17,979 nucleotides of DNA from RGIG4608 sp964413365 (GCA_964413365.1 CAYPRM010000026.1:1-17979), one strand, 5' to 3'; shown: positions 1 through 8,061, counted from the first letter of the stretch. Numbers and translations: made by a program. Notes: generated from the letters alone by a model not told the origin.

Positions 1-15
1 GATGAGTTTGGGCTG

Positions 16-231
16 CTATGCTCGGAAACTTTTAATAGAGTTGCGGAATTGAGGTGAATTATAAAGCTCATCATCATAATAGAGTTTATTTTCTAACAAC
101 ATACCACAATCTATCAAATCAATTATAGATAATAAATATAGCGGCTTGGCATTAGAGAAGCGCCCCTTTGTCCATCCTCTATGAATGGACAAAAGAAGGC
201 TATCGTAGTATGATGATATGATTTTGTTCAT
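16..231 (-). CDS. Short protein resembling the N-terminus of an HNH restriction endonuclease
   Basis: The ATG at 231 overlaps the TGA of the upstream gene as ATGA, a classic coupled junction, so I prefer it to the ATG at 255. The 71-residue product contains SIHRGWTKGRFSNAKPLYLL followed by a hydrophobic IIDLIDCG and NKLYYDDELY. That order (basic RG segment, KPL, leucine-rich helix, polar NK...L) matches, from memory, the start of McrA/HNH-type restriction proteins that sit beside phosphorothioation genes. Such proteins are several times longer. This one ends at TAG (16-18), and the codons after the stop (Q P K L I) stay open to the window edge, so a nonsense mutation or truncation is possible. 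It could also be a genuine small protein. The family assignment is inference. Confidence 0.45.
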   Translation of the reverse strand: MNKIISSYYDSLLLSIHRGWTKGRFSNAKPLYLLSIIDLIDCGMLLENKLYYDDELYNSPQFRNSIKSFRA

Positions 232-2735
232 AGCATATTCATAGACTCTAAACATTTAAGTGGGGGCACATCATCACGTAAAGTGATACTTTCCAATCCC
301 ATGGCTAGTTCTGCAATAAGAATTCTATTGTTTGATGAGTTTAGTGATCTAAGCACATCTTCAAAAGTCTTCTTAGTTATGCCAAATGTTTTATAAGGAC
401 CGTTAATGCAGTCATCAGAATAGAAATCTGAAACTCGAAGAGAACGAACGCCATTAACTTCTGCATACTTATATAAATTATATGCCAGTCCAACATTCGT
501 TACATCAGTATAGTACTCTCGAGTTCTTGTTTTGGACTTTGTAGAAACTCCTAATTTCAAATCAGCTCCTAATGGAGAGTATTCCAAAGTTTGAACAAAA
601 GCAGCTACTGCATTACTTACAGTTTTCCCCTTTGATGAATATCCTTGTTCATTTATAAGCGTCTCTAAGGATTTGCGATCGAATTCTTGACCTACGCTTA
701 CATTATTAAGAAACCATTTGAATATGAAAGAATTATAAGATAAATTTGTGAGAATTAATTCCCAAGTCAGATTCTCTTCGTCTTGATATATCTTTTGGAT
801 AAATTCTCCAAATTTTGTCAGTTTATTCTTCGTATCATTGATTTCTGCATCTTTTAGCCAGGCTTTAAAGCCATCTACTTGAGCAGTGCCCAAGGAATTA
901 CTATGCCAGAAGTACTCTGGATCTACAAGATACTCTTGTAACCATTCTTCGCGGAAACCGAAAGTCTTGTATCCTTGTATCTTAGCATTTTCGCTGTTAT
1001 TCATATTTTTTATCATTCTAACACTGTCAGCAGAATAACATCCCAGATCATGAAATGTTAAACATTTATGACAGTGAATACACTTTGTCTTATCTATTTT
1101 AACTTTAGGTACAACTGATAAAGCTCCAGTTGGACATTCTACTTCACAAACTTCGCAATTAATACAGTATGAACTTTTATAGATAACCCTTCTCATGAGT
1201 AAACTCAATTCGACATCAGGATTCTCTACTGTTAAGGTATAATCATTCTTCCCATATTTAATTTTGAAATTGTAAATTCTTCCTTTAAATTTTAAAGAAC
1301 CACTCTCGCTATTGCTGCCACTATTACTTTCAACGGTATAGTCGCAAAGTGCATGTAGCCATATATAAATCTTATTTTGAGGATTTGAAACATGTGCTAC
1401 AAAATCATGATTAACATTGGAAAAAGAAACCGAAATTTTAGTCAAATCAGTATTTCCCACAGCCTTAATCTTCCATCTTCTTTCTTCTATAAATTTTTTA
1501 ATATCAGAGATGTTGTTGGACTTTGACCATGCCTGTATTCTGTCTGTGAATGGCTTTAGCTCAGTGTTATATTCTTTTGAAGCGATCATGTCATCCCATG
1601 CCGTAGAAAATGGACATATTATACAACCTACACGTGCTTTACCTACTCTGTAAGCTTTATTAATAGGAAGATGATATTTGAATAAGTATAAAAATATCTC
1701 TGCTGCATTCCATTCTAGAATAGGATGTGCATTAAAAATAGTAGTATGTTTACCTTTTCCAGAGCGAGGATATTTACCCCTTTTCTGACTTTCCTCTGCG
1801 CGAACTCCATCAAAAGTTAAAACTTTAGCTTGTTTATTAGTTCCTTCTATTTTAAAGGTTCTATATAATGGAGCAGTCTTCATTATAGAGCAACACCATC
1901 GATGGGAATCACTCGGCGTACCTATTTTGTCCCAATAGTTTAAAACGCTCTCATGATTTTTTGCTAACGAGAACTTAAGATCAGGATATAAAGTTTGGTA
2001 ATGCTTTTGGATTTCTTTATAGAGCTCCAAAGAAGGAGGAAGTTCATAGCCAGTATCACTGTATACGACTTCAAAATCTGTAGATGGTATGGCACGTGTG
2101 CAGAGATCTAAGACTACTTGTGAATCCTTACCGCCTGAGAAAGATGCAAGGAATCTATCTATTTTTGTCGTCTGATAGACTTTACGTCCCTCTTTCTCAG
2201 CCGTCTCAAAAGGTACAATGTCAAAAGAGTCACAATCCTCTTTGACTATAGCCATCTTTTTCTTGGTCTTCTTCTCAACGCTTTTTACTAGTTCATCAAA
2301 ATTTATCTGATTTGAAGGAACTTTGTCGACGCTCTTTCTTGCACCGGCATATTGCAGATACGTTTCACGTATAAATTCTATCGCCTCACTTTCTAAGAGG
2401 AACATATATTCATTGCACCTCTTAAGCATTTTATCTACATCAACTGGTATTATGGTTAAGTGTTCCTTACCTGGTTGAAATTCGACGGTCGCCTCCCTGT
2501 AAATATTAGCTCCTTTTGCTTCAAAAACGAATTCTCCGCGATACCAATATTGCTTGTTGATAGCCCATAACAAGGGCTCCTCGGTATGTGGATAAGTCCA
2601 TCCGAGTTCATTAAGTTTCAACAAGTCCAGCTCCTCCCAAAAGACAGGACGAGGTGAAGTTCCAAGTGTTCCATCCACTCTTCGTGAATGGAGTGTTATG
2701 CCACCAGTTTCTGTGTCCCAAGTTATATTGTACAT
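228..2735 (-). CDS. PAPS-reductase-family (DndC/BrxP-like) protein with ferredoxin module and DUF4007-like C-terminus
   Basis: An 835-residue multidomain protein. Residues 1-130 form the N-terminal domain common to large COG0175 proteins (PRPVFWEEL, PLLWAINKQYWYRGEF). The PP-loop SFSGGKDS lies at 198-205. Two cysteine pairs, WCC at 280-282 and CIIC at 371-374, are placed like the Fe-S ligands of DndC-type enzymes. An 8-cysteine ferredoxin module follows: C524, C527, C530, C534 and C552, C555, C558, C566. From about 595 on, YKTFGFREEWLQ and LTKFGEFIQ resemble DUF4007. PAPS-reductase homologues take part in DNA phosphorothioation (DndC, SspD) and in type 4 BREX (BrxP), so a DNA-modification or defence role is likely. 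The substrate cannot be read from sequence, and no cysteine desulfurase, PglZ or Dnd ATPase is inside the window. It is coupled to the downstream HNH-like gene. A TAnnTTTG promoter element lies about 100 bp upstream. Confidence 0.8.
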   Translation of the reverse strand: MYNITWDTETGGITLHSRRVDGTLGTSPRPVFWEELDLLKLNELGWTYPHTEEPLLWAINKQYWYRGEFVFEAKGANIYREATVEFQPGKEHLTIIPVDVDKMLKRCNEYMFLLESEAIEFIRETYLQYAGARKSVDKVPSNQINFDELVKSVEKKTKKKMAIVKEDCDSFDIVPFETAEKEGRKVYQTTKIDRFLASFSGGKDSQVVLDLCTRAIPSTDFEVVYSDTGYELPPSLELYKEIQKHYQTLYPDLKFSLAKNHESVLNYWDKIGTPSDSHRWCCSIMKTAPLYRTFKIEGTNKQAKVLTFDGVRAEESQKRGKYPRSGKGKHTTIFNAHPILEWNAAEIFLYLFKYHLPINKAYRVGKARVGCIICPFSTAWDDMIASKEYNTELKPFTDRIQAWSKSNNISDIKKFIEERRWKIKAVGNTDLTKISVSFSNVNHDFVAHVSNPQNKIYIWLHALCDYTVESNSGSNSESGSLKFKGRIYNFKIKYGKNDYTLTVENPDVELSLLMRRVIYKSSYCINCEVCEVECPTGALSVVPKVKIDKTKCIHCHKCLTFHDLGCYSADSVRMIKNMNNSENAKIQGYKTFGFREEWLQEYLVDPEYFWHSNSLGTAQVDGFKAWLKDAEINDTKNKLTKFGEFIQKIYQDEENLTWELILTNLSYNSFIFKWFLNNVSVGQEFDRKSLETLINEQGYSSKGKTVSNAVAAFVQTLEYSPLGADLKLGVSTKSKTRTREYYTDVTNVGLAYNLYKYAEVNGVRSLRVSDFYSDDCINGPYKTFGITKKTFEDVLRSLNSSNNRILIAELAMGLESITLRDDVPPLKCLESMNML

Positions 2736-2840
2736 CTTTGTGTCCTGTCTATTGTTTGTTCCCTTTTTCTATCTGTCTGTTTTGTAATATTTTAGTTGAA
2801 GTTATATGTTCCCTCATAAGTTAATGCTCTCTTTAAATTG

Positions 2841-2848
2841 CAAATTTA
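2841..2848 (-). promoter_or_regulatory. Bacteroidales -7 promoter element for the PAPS-reductase cassette
   Basis: On the minus strand this reads TAAATTTG, a match to TAnnTTTG, about 105 bp before the ATG at 2735. A -33 TTTG at the usual distance is not convincing (CTGG is at about the right place). The minus-strand leader holds two GGGAACA words (near 2760 and 2810). Confidence 0.4.
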
Positions 2849-2937
2849 CTACTTTTATTTTATATAGCCAGTTTCTTTAAATAGAATTTTCAAGAAAAAA
2901 CGAATTGCGAAAGCAAGTGCTCCACTGTTTTGAAAAA

Positions 2938-2959
2938 TATTTAACAAGTTTGTTAAATA
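2938..2959. repeat. 22-nt palindrome, candidate operator
   Basis: TATTTAACAA and TTGTTAAATA are perfect 10-nt inverted arms separated by GT. The site lies in the 517-bp non-coding region between divergent genes, about 90 bp upstream of the minus-strand -7 element and about 210 bp upstream of the plus-strand one. The geometry suits a dimeric repressor site. No cognate regulator can be named. Confidence 0.5.
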
Positions 2960-3010
2960 GTGTAGCTTTCAAGCTCTAAGTAAAGGAATCAGACAAATTA
3001 ACAGTTGCCT

Positions 3011-3047
3011 CGTTATGTCCCGTTATGTCCCGATACGTCCCGATAAT
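3011..3047. repeat. Tandem 10-bp repeats, iteron- or arm-site-like
   Basis: Two identical CGTTATGTCC units are followed directly by CGATACGTCC and a partial CGATAAT, so about 3.7 units with a one-helical-turn period. On the minus strand the core reads GGGACATAAC, similar in style to the G-rich direct repeats next to the integrase at 15809-15829. The rest of 2736-3252 holds two promoters, a palindrome and no convincing gene. Confidence 0.6.
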
Positions 3048-3144
3048 CATTCTAAATTTTCTTAAATTCAATCTTCAAATTGTAAGTAATAGGTAATTTG
3101 TTGTTATACACCCACTTAACAAATCTCAAAATTTTGTCAGAAAT

Positions 3145-3175
3145 TTGGAGGATGAGATTATAGTGCCTAAATTTG
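3145..3175 (+). promoter_or_regulatory. Promoter of the unrecognised cargo gene
   Basis: TTG at 3145-3147, a 20-bp spacer, then TAAATTTG at 3168-3175: a good match to the Bacteroidales -33/-7 promoter. A short hairpin (GGTTCT, CATA, AGAACC) at 3198-3213 falls in the leader before the ATG at 3253. Confidence 0.6.
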
Positions 3176-3252
3176 CGGTTGATATTTCGTATGTCTAGGT
3201 TCTCATAAGAACCGTCTACGTTAGTTTGTCCAATCACAATAAAAACGAGTTT

Positions 3253-4593
3253 ATGGCAAAAGAATTTAAGATTCCTACCACAGACCCAACTGTAATCGAA
3301 GAGAATGTAAAGAAATGGTACTTGAAAAACATAGACAAGTACTCAGAGTTCAGGAAGCAGGCTAATGGTGTCAGCAAAATGAACTTTGCCTTCTTCATTA
3401 ACCTAATGAAGTTCGTTACCGACTGCATACCCAAAGACAAGATGGATGTTTGTAGCTACATTTTTCTCCTTGGATGTGGTAACATTTTGTCTGATGAAGA
3501 TACTCCTGATTTCATCAAGCAATATGATGATGTTCTTGAAGAATTCCTGAAAGGAGGAAAAATCTTAACCATCAATATAAGTAACAGCGAAGTTAAATGC
3601 TTCGCACCTGAAGCTGATTTTACTCCGGACGATAATGTCTGTGTCGTCAGCAATGACCACTTTGACAGGATGAAAGCTGAAAGGCCGGAGCTCTTGAGGT
3701 GCTATCTTGATGATCTCTATGAACAACTGGATGAAGAATGCCAGTTTGAAGAGGGAGAAGGTGGCATTAGGAACAGTGAGATGTTTCTTGACATGGTACA
3801 GAAGATAGCGTATATCTACGCTTTGATACTGGCACCAGAAGTACTGCGGTACATTCTTTCGATGGACAAGCATACCCATAACGATTACATCTATTGCCTG
3901 TTTTACTATTGTGCTTTTGATGGTGGCATGCGACAGATGATGTCTATGACGAATTCTGTGTTCAGCCAACCGAAGGGCGGCATGCTGGCACATGTTGCAA
4001 AAAAGATGCTAACCCAAGTGTTCGTTACTAAAAGTATAGAACATGGTTATGAGAAGAAGAACACGTGGGAAGAAACGGCTGAAGCAGAGCCAGAAGTGTC
4101 TGCCAGCTATATCCGACAGCTACTGTTGAAGATAAAGTGCTTTGGAGGTAAGAGAAAAACGAAATGCCTTTCTCTTGACGAACTGCTTATTGGAGATATA
4201 GAAAAATTGAAACGTAGAATAAAGGCATTTCGATTACACCAACGAGACTCTGTATCTTTGGGTTACCTATTCTATCTGCTTGGCGGAAGACCAACAGAAA
4301 AGACCCGTAGTTTTAGTGGTCAGGAAGGCATAGACGAAGATTTCCGATTTGTGAGGAAGCAGCATATTAAACAATGTACATTCAAAGCCTTTTGCGCTGC
4401 TGTATTAGCCTTTACAAATGAGGAACCTATCACAGACTTGAAGCGCGTGAGGGAAAGATACCTGATGTGTAAGTGCTCTGAGGGTGGACTTGCTGATGAT
4501 GCTGAGAACTTCAGGGAATATAGAACCGTGGCATGGCGAAACGCAAGAAAAGTAATTGACAAATGGCTTCCTATGTTTAATGATATAGATTGA
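3253..4593 (+). CDS. Unrecognised 446-residue cargo protein
   Basis: I do not recognise a family. The frame extends to a TTG at 3226, but the ATG at 3253 (MAKEFKIPTTDP) is the more natural start. The protein looks soluble and mostly helical, with an acidic stretch near DDLYEQLDEECQFEEGEG and a basic patch (GGKRKTK) before the C-terminal third. There is no signal peptide, clear membrane segment, P-loop or nuclease motif. The C-terminus (AWRNARKVIDKWLPMFND) could be an amphipathic helix. It has its own promoter and terminator and faces away from the PAPS-reductase cassette, so it is probably independently expressed cargo. Codon use resembles the mobilization genes downstream. A regulatory or defence role would be guesswork. 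Confidence 0.7.
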   Translation: MAKEFKIPTTDPTVIEENVKKWYLKNIDKYSEFRKQANGVSKMNFAFFINLMKFVTDCIPKDKMDVCSYIFLLGCGNILSDEDTPDFIKQYDDVLEEFLKGGKILTINISNSEVKCFAPEADFTPDDNVCVVSNDHFDRMKAERPELLRCYLDDLYEQLDEECQFEEGEGGIRNSEMFLDMVQKIAYIYALILAPEVLRYILSMDKHTHNDYIYCLFYYCAFDGGMRQMMSMTNSVFSQPKGGMLAHVAKKMLTQVFVTKSIEHGYEKKNTWEETAEAEPEVSASYIRQLLLKIKCFGGKRKTKCLSLDELLIGDIEKLKRRIKAFRLHQRDSVSLGYLFYLLGGRPTEKTRSFSGQEGIDEDFRFVRKQHIKQCTFKAFCAAVLAFTNEEPITDLKRVRERYLMCKCSEGGLADDAENFREYRTVAWRNARKVIDKWLPMFNDID

Positions 4594-4630
4594 TTTCATA
4601 AAAGCATCATAACCTTTTGAAAAGTAGTGG

Positions 4631-4667
4631 ATATGAGAGATTGAGACTCTCTCATATCAGGTTTTTA
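4631..4667 (+). terminator. Intrinsic terminator after the cargo gene
   Basis: GATATGAGAGA and TCTCTCATATC form a perfect 11-bp stem around a 7-nt loop, followed by AGG and five T. It lies 37 bp after the stop of the 446-residue gene and insulates it from the mobilization operon. Confidence 0.8.
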
Positions 4668-4730
4668 GTGCCTTTTTTGTCCTCTTAATAGCCAAATAGT
4701 TGAAGGGACAAACTATTATTTTCATCTTAT

Positions 4731-4738
4731 TACCTTTG
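4731..4738 (+). promoter_or_regulatory. -7 element of the replication/mobilization operon
   Basis: TACCTTTG matches TAnnTTTG and sits 61 bp before the DUF3853 start. No good -33 TTG at 20 bp is visible; GTTGAAG is about 30 bp upstream. It is the only recognisable promoter for the run of genes to the terminator at 10.5 kb. Confidence 0.5.
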
Positions 4739-4799
4739 CACCCGACAAAAGGAGCAATAGCTCTGATTGCCGAAAAAGAATAATAAAAATCAATAACAT

Positions 4800-5123
4800 A
4801 TGAAAAAGATTTTTTCTATCGATCAACTCATGCAGACACCGGTCTGGAAGATGACCGGCGAGGAGCTTGCTTTCCTAATGAGTAACTTGTCGCTTCTCGC
4901 AGACAAGAGTAGTAACAGTGCTGACGACGTGAAGGCAAAGCCAAAGAATGTCGTCTATGGCATCAAGGGTATCGCTGACATCTTCGGTTGCAGCATTCCT
5001 ACCGCCAACCGCATCAAGAAGAGTGGTATCATTGACGATGCCATTTCGCAGGTAGGGCGAAAGATTGTCATAGATGTTGACCATGCCTTGAACTTAGCAG
5101 CAACTAATGGTAAGGAGGGCTAA
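4800..5123 (+). CDS. DUF3853-family helix-turn-helix protein
   Basis: A 107-residue protein whose start MKKIFSIDQLMQTPVWKMTG and second half (YGIKGIADIFGCSIPTANRI, then GRKIVIDVDHAL) match what I recall of DUF3853 proteins in Bacteroides mobilizable elements. The C-terminal half reads as an excisionase- or MerR-like winged helix-turn-helix: GIADIFGCSIPTANRIKKSG supplies the two helices and GRKIVIDV the wing. It is the first gene of the operon, one base before the next ATG. It probably acts in DNA binding, either control of excision and replication or autoregulation; which one is inference. Length is normal for the family. Confidence 0.85.
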   Translation: MKKIFSIDQLMQTPVWKMTGEELAFLMSNLSLLADKSSNSADDVKAKPKNVVYGIKGIADIFGCSIPTANRIKKSGIIDDAISQVGRKIVIDVDHALNLAATNGKEG

Positions 5124-5124
5124 T

Positions 5125-5811
5125 ATGGATATCGCATCACGCAGCAACTTCACATTCAAGCGAAGGCTTAGCGAAATCATAAGTGCATGTCCGCTAAAGG
5201 ATCGTGGCAGTCTTGCCCTTGCCATTATCGGCTATGGGCTTGACAAGACAATGCCTGCCCTCTCTGGGAAAACACTTGAACTGTTCTTTGATGCCAGGAT
5301 GGAACTTGACCGAGGATGGCAACTGTACCTGAATGGTTGCAGTAAGCCAGAGACCCATAAGAATGGTGGCGCACCTGTCGGCAACAAAAATGCCATAAGG
5401 AATGCCAAAACTGTTCAATACCAGACAAAGCCAGACAATACCAAACAATACCAAGGTAAATCCGAGGTTGCACATCTTTATAAAACTAAGAATATAGATA
5501 ATACTATAGGAGATGGAGAGTTTGTTGACGATAAGCTAAAGGACAGTTTCTCCCGATGGCTCGAATACAAACGTGAGCGGAAAGAGCAGTACAAGGCAAT
5601 GTCATCCGTGAAGGCAGCATACAATAAACTTGTGAAGCTTAGCGGCGGCAATCCAGAAACGGCAGCAATGATTGTTGAACAAAGCATTGTTGCTTCATGG
5701 AAAGGTCTGTATGAACTAAACGGTAGTAAAAATGCCAATGCAGGAATGCAGACTGGTGTGGTGCTAAAAGAGAACTCCGTAAAGAAGTACGATAATCAAA
5801 CAATATGGTGA
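5125..5811 (+). CDS. Replication-type protein (DUF6291-like N-terminus, DnaD-like C-terminus)
   Basis: AAGGAGG at 5111-5117 stands 7 bases before the ATG at 5125, so this start beats the in-frame ATG at 5107 and gives 228 residues. The N-terminal 75 residues resemble a small helical domain (DUF6291-like, low certainty). The middle is a polar linker with GAPVGNKNAI and Asn/Gln-rich sequence. The C-terminal part (FSRWLEYKRERKEQYKAMSS ... IVEQSIVASWKGLYEL) resembles the end of phage and plasmid replication proteins that recruit a helicase loader. The next gene is a DnaC-like ATPase, and their ends overlap. Together they suggest the excised element can prime its own replication. The exact role is inference. 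Confidence 0.65.
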   Translation: MDIASRSNFTFKRRLSEIISACPLKDRGSLALAIIGYGLDKTMPALSGKTLELFFDARMELDRGWQLYLNGCSKPETHKNGGAPVGNKNAIRNAKTVQYQTKPDNTKQYQGKSEVAHLYKTKNIDNTIGDGEFVDDKLKDSFSRWLEYKRERKEQYKAMSSVKAAYNKLVKLSGGNPETAAMIVEQSIVASWKGLYELNGSKNANAGMQTGVVLKENSVKKYDNQTIW

Positions 5812-6389
5812 TGAAAGAACTTGAGATTTCAAAGGTGATCAACCACCTTCGGGATTGTGATATGAGCATTCTTCCGTCAACGGTGAAAGTCAGCATTCCT
5901 GATTCAAAGGAGCAACTGACAAGCGTGATGAAGTATTTGGAGCCGAAGTTGCAATGGTTGCCAGAGTATGACAAGGTGAGCGAATGGCTTACCAATAACC
6001 AGGGACGCGGTTTGCTCTGTATGGGCAATCTCGGACGTGGCAAGACATTGATTGCAGCTAAGTCCTTGCCAATTCTGTTCAATCACTTCTTACATTTCAT
6101 CGTAAGAGTGGTTGATGCTCAGGAACTGAACAGCAGGATTGATGCCATCAAGCAGTCGCACATCCTTTGCATAGACGACATAGGTACAGAAGGCGAATAC
6201 ATCCACTATGGTGAGCGCAGAATGCCTTTTGCGGAATTGGTTGACTTGGCGGAAAAGAAGGGTAAGCTGTTACTACTGACAACAAACCTAACCATTGACG
6301 AACTGAAAGCCAAATATGGTGAGAGAACTATTGACCGTCTGCGCGGAATTACAAAAGTTGTACTCTTCCAAGGGGAGAGTTTGAGATAA
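5805..6389 (+). CDS. DnaC/IstB-like AAA+ ATPase (helicase loader)
   Basis: A 194-residue AAA+ protein: Walker A GNLGRGKT at 74-81, Walker B ILCIDDIG at 120-127, sensor-1-like LTTN near 158-161 and an arginine-finger segment RTIDRLRG at 174-181. Order and spacing fit DnaC-type helicase loaders, although the protein is shorter than E. coli DnaC. The gene overlaps the previous one, with ATG at 5805 or at 5811 (TGATG). It follows a replication-type protein rather than a transposase, which favours helicase loading over an IstB role. It probably loads the host DnaB helicase on the excised element; that is inferred from family and context. Confidence 0.85.
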   Translation: MVMKELEISKVINHLRDCDMSILPSTVKVSIPDSKEQLTSVMKYLEPKLQWLPEYDKVSEWLTNNQGRGLLCMGNLGRGKTLIAAKSLPILFNHFLHFIVRVVDAQELNSRIDAIKQSHILCIDDIGTEGEYIHYGERRMPFAELVDLAEKKGKLLLLTTNLTIDELKAKYGERTIDRLRGITKVVLFQGESLR

Positions 6390-6544
6390 TAAACTTGTTT
6401 CACCATCTAATTCATTTTCACATGATGAACTTAGACCCAAGCCTGCCGTACATCAAAGCAAACGGTATCGCAGGTGAGAGAACTGGAAACGATTCTACCA
6501 ATGTAGAGTCAAGTGTTAACCTTATAGAGCAGAAAGGAGGTAAT

Positions 6545-6784
6545 ATGAGTAAAGAAGAAGAGCAGAAGGAAACCAAGCAAAGTGCTAAGTGTCCTGTATT
6601 TGTTCGCACAAGACGTGAGGACAGAGAGAAAGACAGTGCTGATCAGGATAATCCTCTGAAAGGAATCAGCGCTAAGGAGATCATGAAAAAGATTGAACAT
6701 GAATATTGGGAGAGCCGTGGCTACGTTGAAGTGCCAAGCTCAATTTCCCCACTTCTTAAAACCTGGAAATATGTTGGAAAATAG
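6545..6784 (+). CDS. Small charged hypothetical protein
   Basis: AAAGGAGG at 6534-6541 sits just before the ATG at 6545, giving 79 residues. The frame is open upstream to ATGs at 6422 and 6425 (about 120 residues, MNLDPSLPYIKANGIAGERT), so a longer form is possible. The product is rich in Glu, Lys and Arg (MSKEEEQKETKQ, RTRREDREKDS) and ends in a helix plus PSSISPLLKTWKYVGK. No family is recognised. Its stop overlaps the next gene's start region (ATG at 6771, stop at 6782-6784), so the two are probably translationally coupled. Confidence 0.6.
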   Translation: MSKEEEQKETKQSAKCPVFVRTRREDREKDSADQDNPLKGISAKEIMKKIEHEYWESRGYVEVPSSISPLLKTWKYVGK

Positions 6785-7916
6785 AGTTTACAACTCCAAG
6801 TCTACATGTCCAGAGTGCCCCATCACTGATGTGATGGCGGCATTCGGACTGGACTTCGATGAGCAATTGGGTCCCAACCGCCGTTATATTCTGACGGACG
6901 ATAACACGGGACGAGTGTATGACTTTGAGGTCAATGTTGACCGCAATGAGTGGATCTCACGAAAGGACAATGTCGGTGGTAAGCTGTTGGAGCTGGTTAA
7001 ATGGCTGCCAGAAATGGACATACCGCGGTATCATGCCTACAACTGCTTTGATGTTTATCAGGTACTCAACCTGTACAACGAACTGTGGGATATGCCTAAG
7101 AGCGTTTCCTTCACGAATATCAGAGTTGGCGAAAGATCGGTGATATCTGTTAGTGATATCCAAAGCCGTGAAGTACTGAGAGAACTCGCAATGTGGGGAA
7201 TATCTATCAAAACGGCTATAAGTGCAGGGTGTAAAGAGGCGACAGTCTTTAATAGGACTGACGGAAAGACCTCAAAAGTTCTCGCCCTTCCTTGCGAAGG
7301 CAACAGTTACTATCTGTGCAACGGTCATTGCTACCGACCCGTTGAAGATGGCGGCATCTCTGTAATCGGCAAATACTGCCGTGACCAGTTCTGCTATGTC
7401 TATGACAATTGGCATGACTACCTTGCCATGAAAGAGCAGTGTCATCGCAATCACATAGGCAAACTCTGTGAAAACGCTAGACATCTAATCATCAATGGCG
7501 ATAAGAACATTGAGAAGGCAAAGAAATTCTTGAAGGATAATCCTGACTTCCGAGAGGTAAGATGCTTGTTCCCTAAGGGTAGATATGGCGATAACTTGTT
7601 CCTGGGTGTAGCCGAGGCGACTGGTGGCTCTGCGAATGACTGTAGTTTCCTGTTTGGTGGTTTCCCGTCAATGGCTCTGACAATGAAGCATTCCATTCCA
7701 AAATACTTCTCTGAGGCATTCACACGTATTGATCGTGAGGCTTATGAAGAGGCGATTGGACTTACTCGTGTTGATGACACCCGGAAGAAAAAACAAGAAA
7801 AGCAGGATGAAGCTGTCAAGAAAAACGAGGCTAAAATTGAGCCTAAAGGTGATGCTCAGAAGCTTCCTATCAAGTCTGATGACCTAATCAGTAAGCCAAG
7901 AGGATTCCGAAGATAG
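6771..7916 (+). CDS. Primase-like mobilization-module protein (family uncertain)
   Basis: The frame is open from 6693, but the ATG at 6771 overlaps the upstream stop and begins MLENRVYNSKSTCPECPITD, so I start there (381 residues). CPEC near the N-terminus and NEWISRKDNVGGKLLELVKW resemble in pattern the zinc-binding start of CHC2-type primases, where a Trp/Tyr-Asp-Phe segment precedes a GG-containing helix. The match is weak and no Toprim motif is evident. The C-terminus is a charged, probably disordered tail ending SKPRGFRR. Bacteroides mobilizable transposons often carry a primase at this place between replication and relaxase genes. I give this as inference; a DNA-binding accessory protein is the alternative. 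Confidence 0.5.
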   Translation: MLENRVYNSKSTCPECPITDVMAAFGLDFDEQLGPNRRYILTDDNTGRVYDFEVNVDRNEWISRKDNVGGKLLELVKWLPEMDIPRYHAYNCFDVYQVLNLYNELWDMPKSVSFTNIRVGERSVISVSDIQSREVLRELAMWGISIKTAISAGCKEATVFNRTDGKTSKVLALPCEGNSYYLCNGHCYRPVEDGGISVIGKYCRDQFCYVYDNWHDYLAMKEQCHRNHIGKLCENARHLIINGDKNIEKAKKFLKDNPDFREVRCLFPKGRYGDNLFLGVAEATGGSANDCSFLFGGFPSMALTMKHSIPKYFSEAFTRIDREAYEEAIGLTRVDDTRKKKQEKQDEAVKKNEAKIEPKGDAQKLPIKSDDLISKPRGFRR

Positions 7917-7967
7917 TGTTGAATCAATTCTTTTCATGGCAGGTCTAAATGGGAAAATAGTGTGCTT

Positions 7968-8061
7968 CGCAAGAGGTCGTTTTGCATTGCGTTTCGCTTC
8001 GCTCACCACAATAAAAACGACCCTTGCGAGGGGATACCCCTCGACCCAATAGGCTTCGCCT
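7968..8061 (+). other. Candidate origin of transfer (oriT)
   Basis: Three nested hairpins fill the 171-bp gap before the relaxase. Arms CGCAAGAGGTCGTTTT (7968-7983) and AAAACGACCCTTGCG (8014-8028) pair over 15 bp with one bulged A. CGAGGGG, ATA, CCCCTCG (8027-8043) is a perfect 7-bp stem. AGGC, TTC, GCCT lies at 8051-8061. Hairpins of this type directly upstream of a relaxase gene are the usual oriT layout. The relaxase frame stays open through the region, but a structured non-coding role fits better than a coding extension. The nick site cannot be placed by eye. Confidence 0.7.

Noticed and set aside
3011..3047. CRISPR array
   Set aside because: Units are 10 bp and directly adjacent, without spacers; no cas genes are present.
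3052..3237. 61-codon minus-strand frame in the divergent regulatory region
   Set aside because: It needs a GTG start, runs antisense through the promoter and leader of the 446-residue gene, and the peptide matches nothing I know.
5639..6082. 147-codon minus-strand frame over the DnaC-like gene
   Set aside because: It is antisense to two coupled genes with clear motifs and has no family resemblance.
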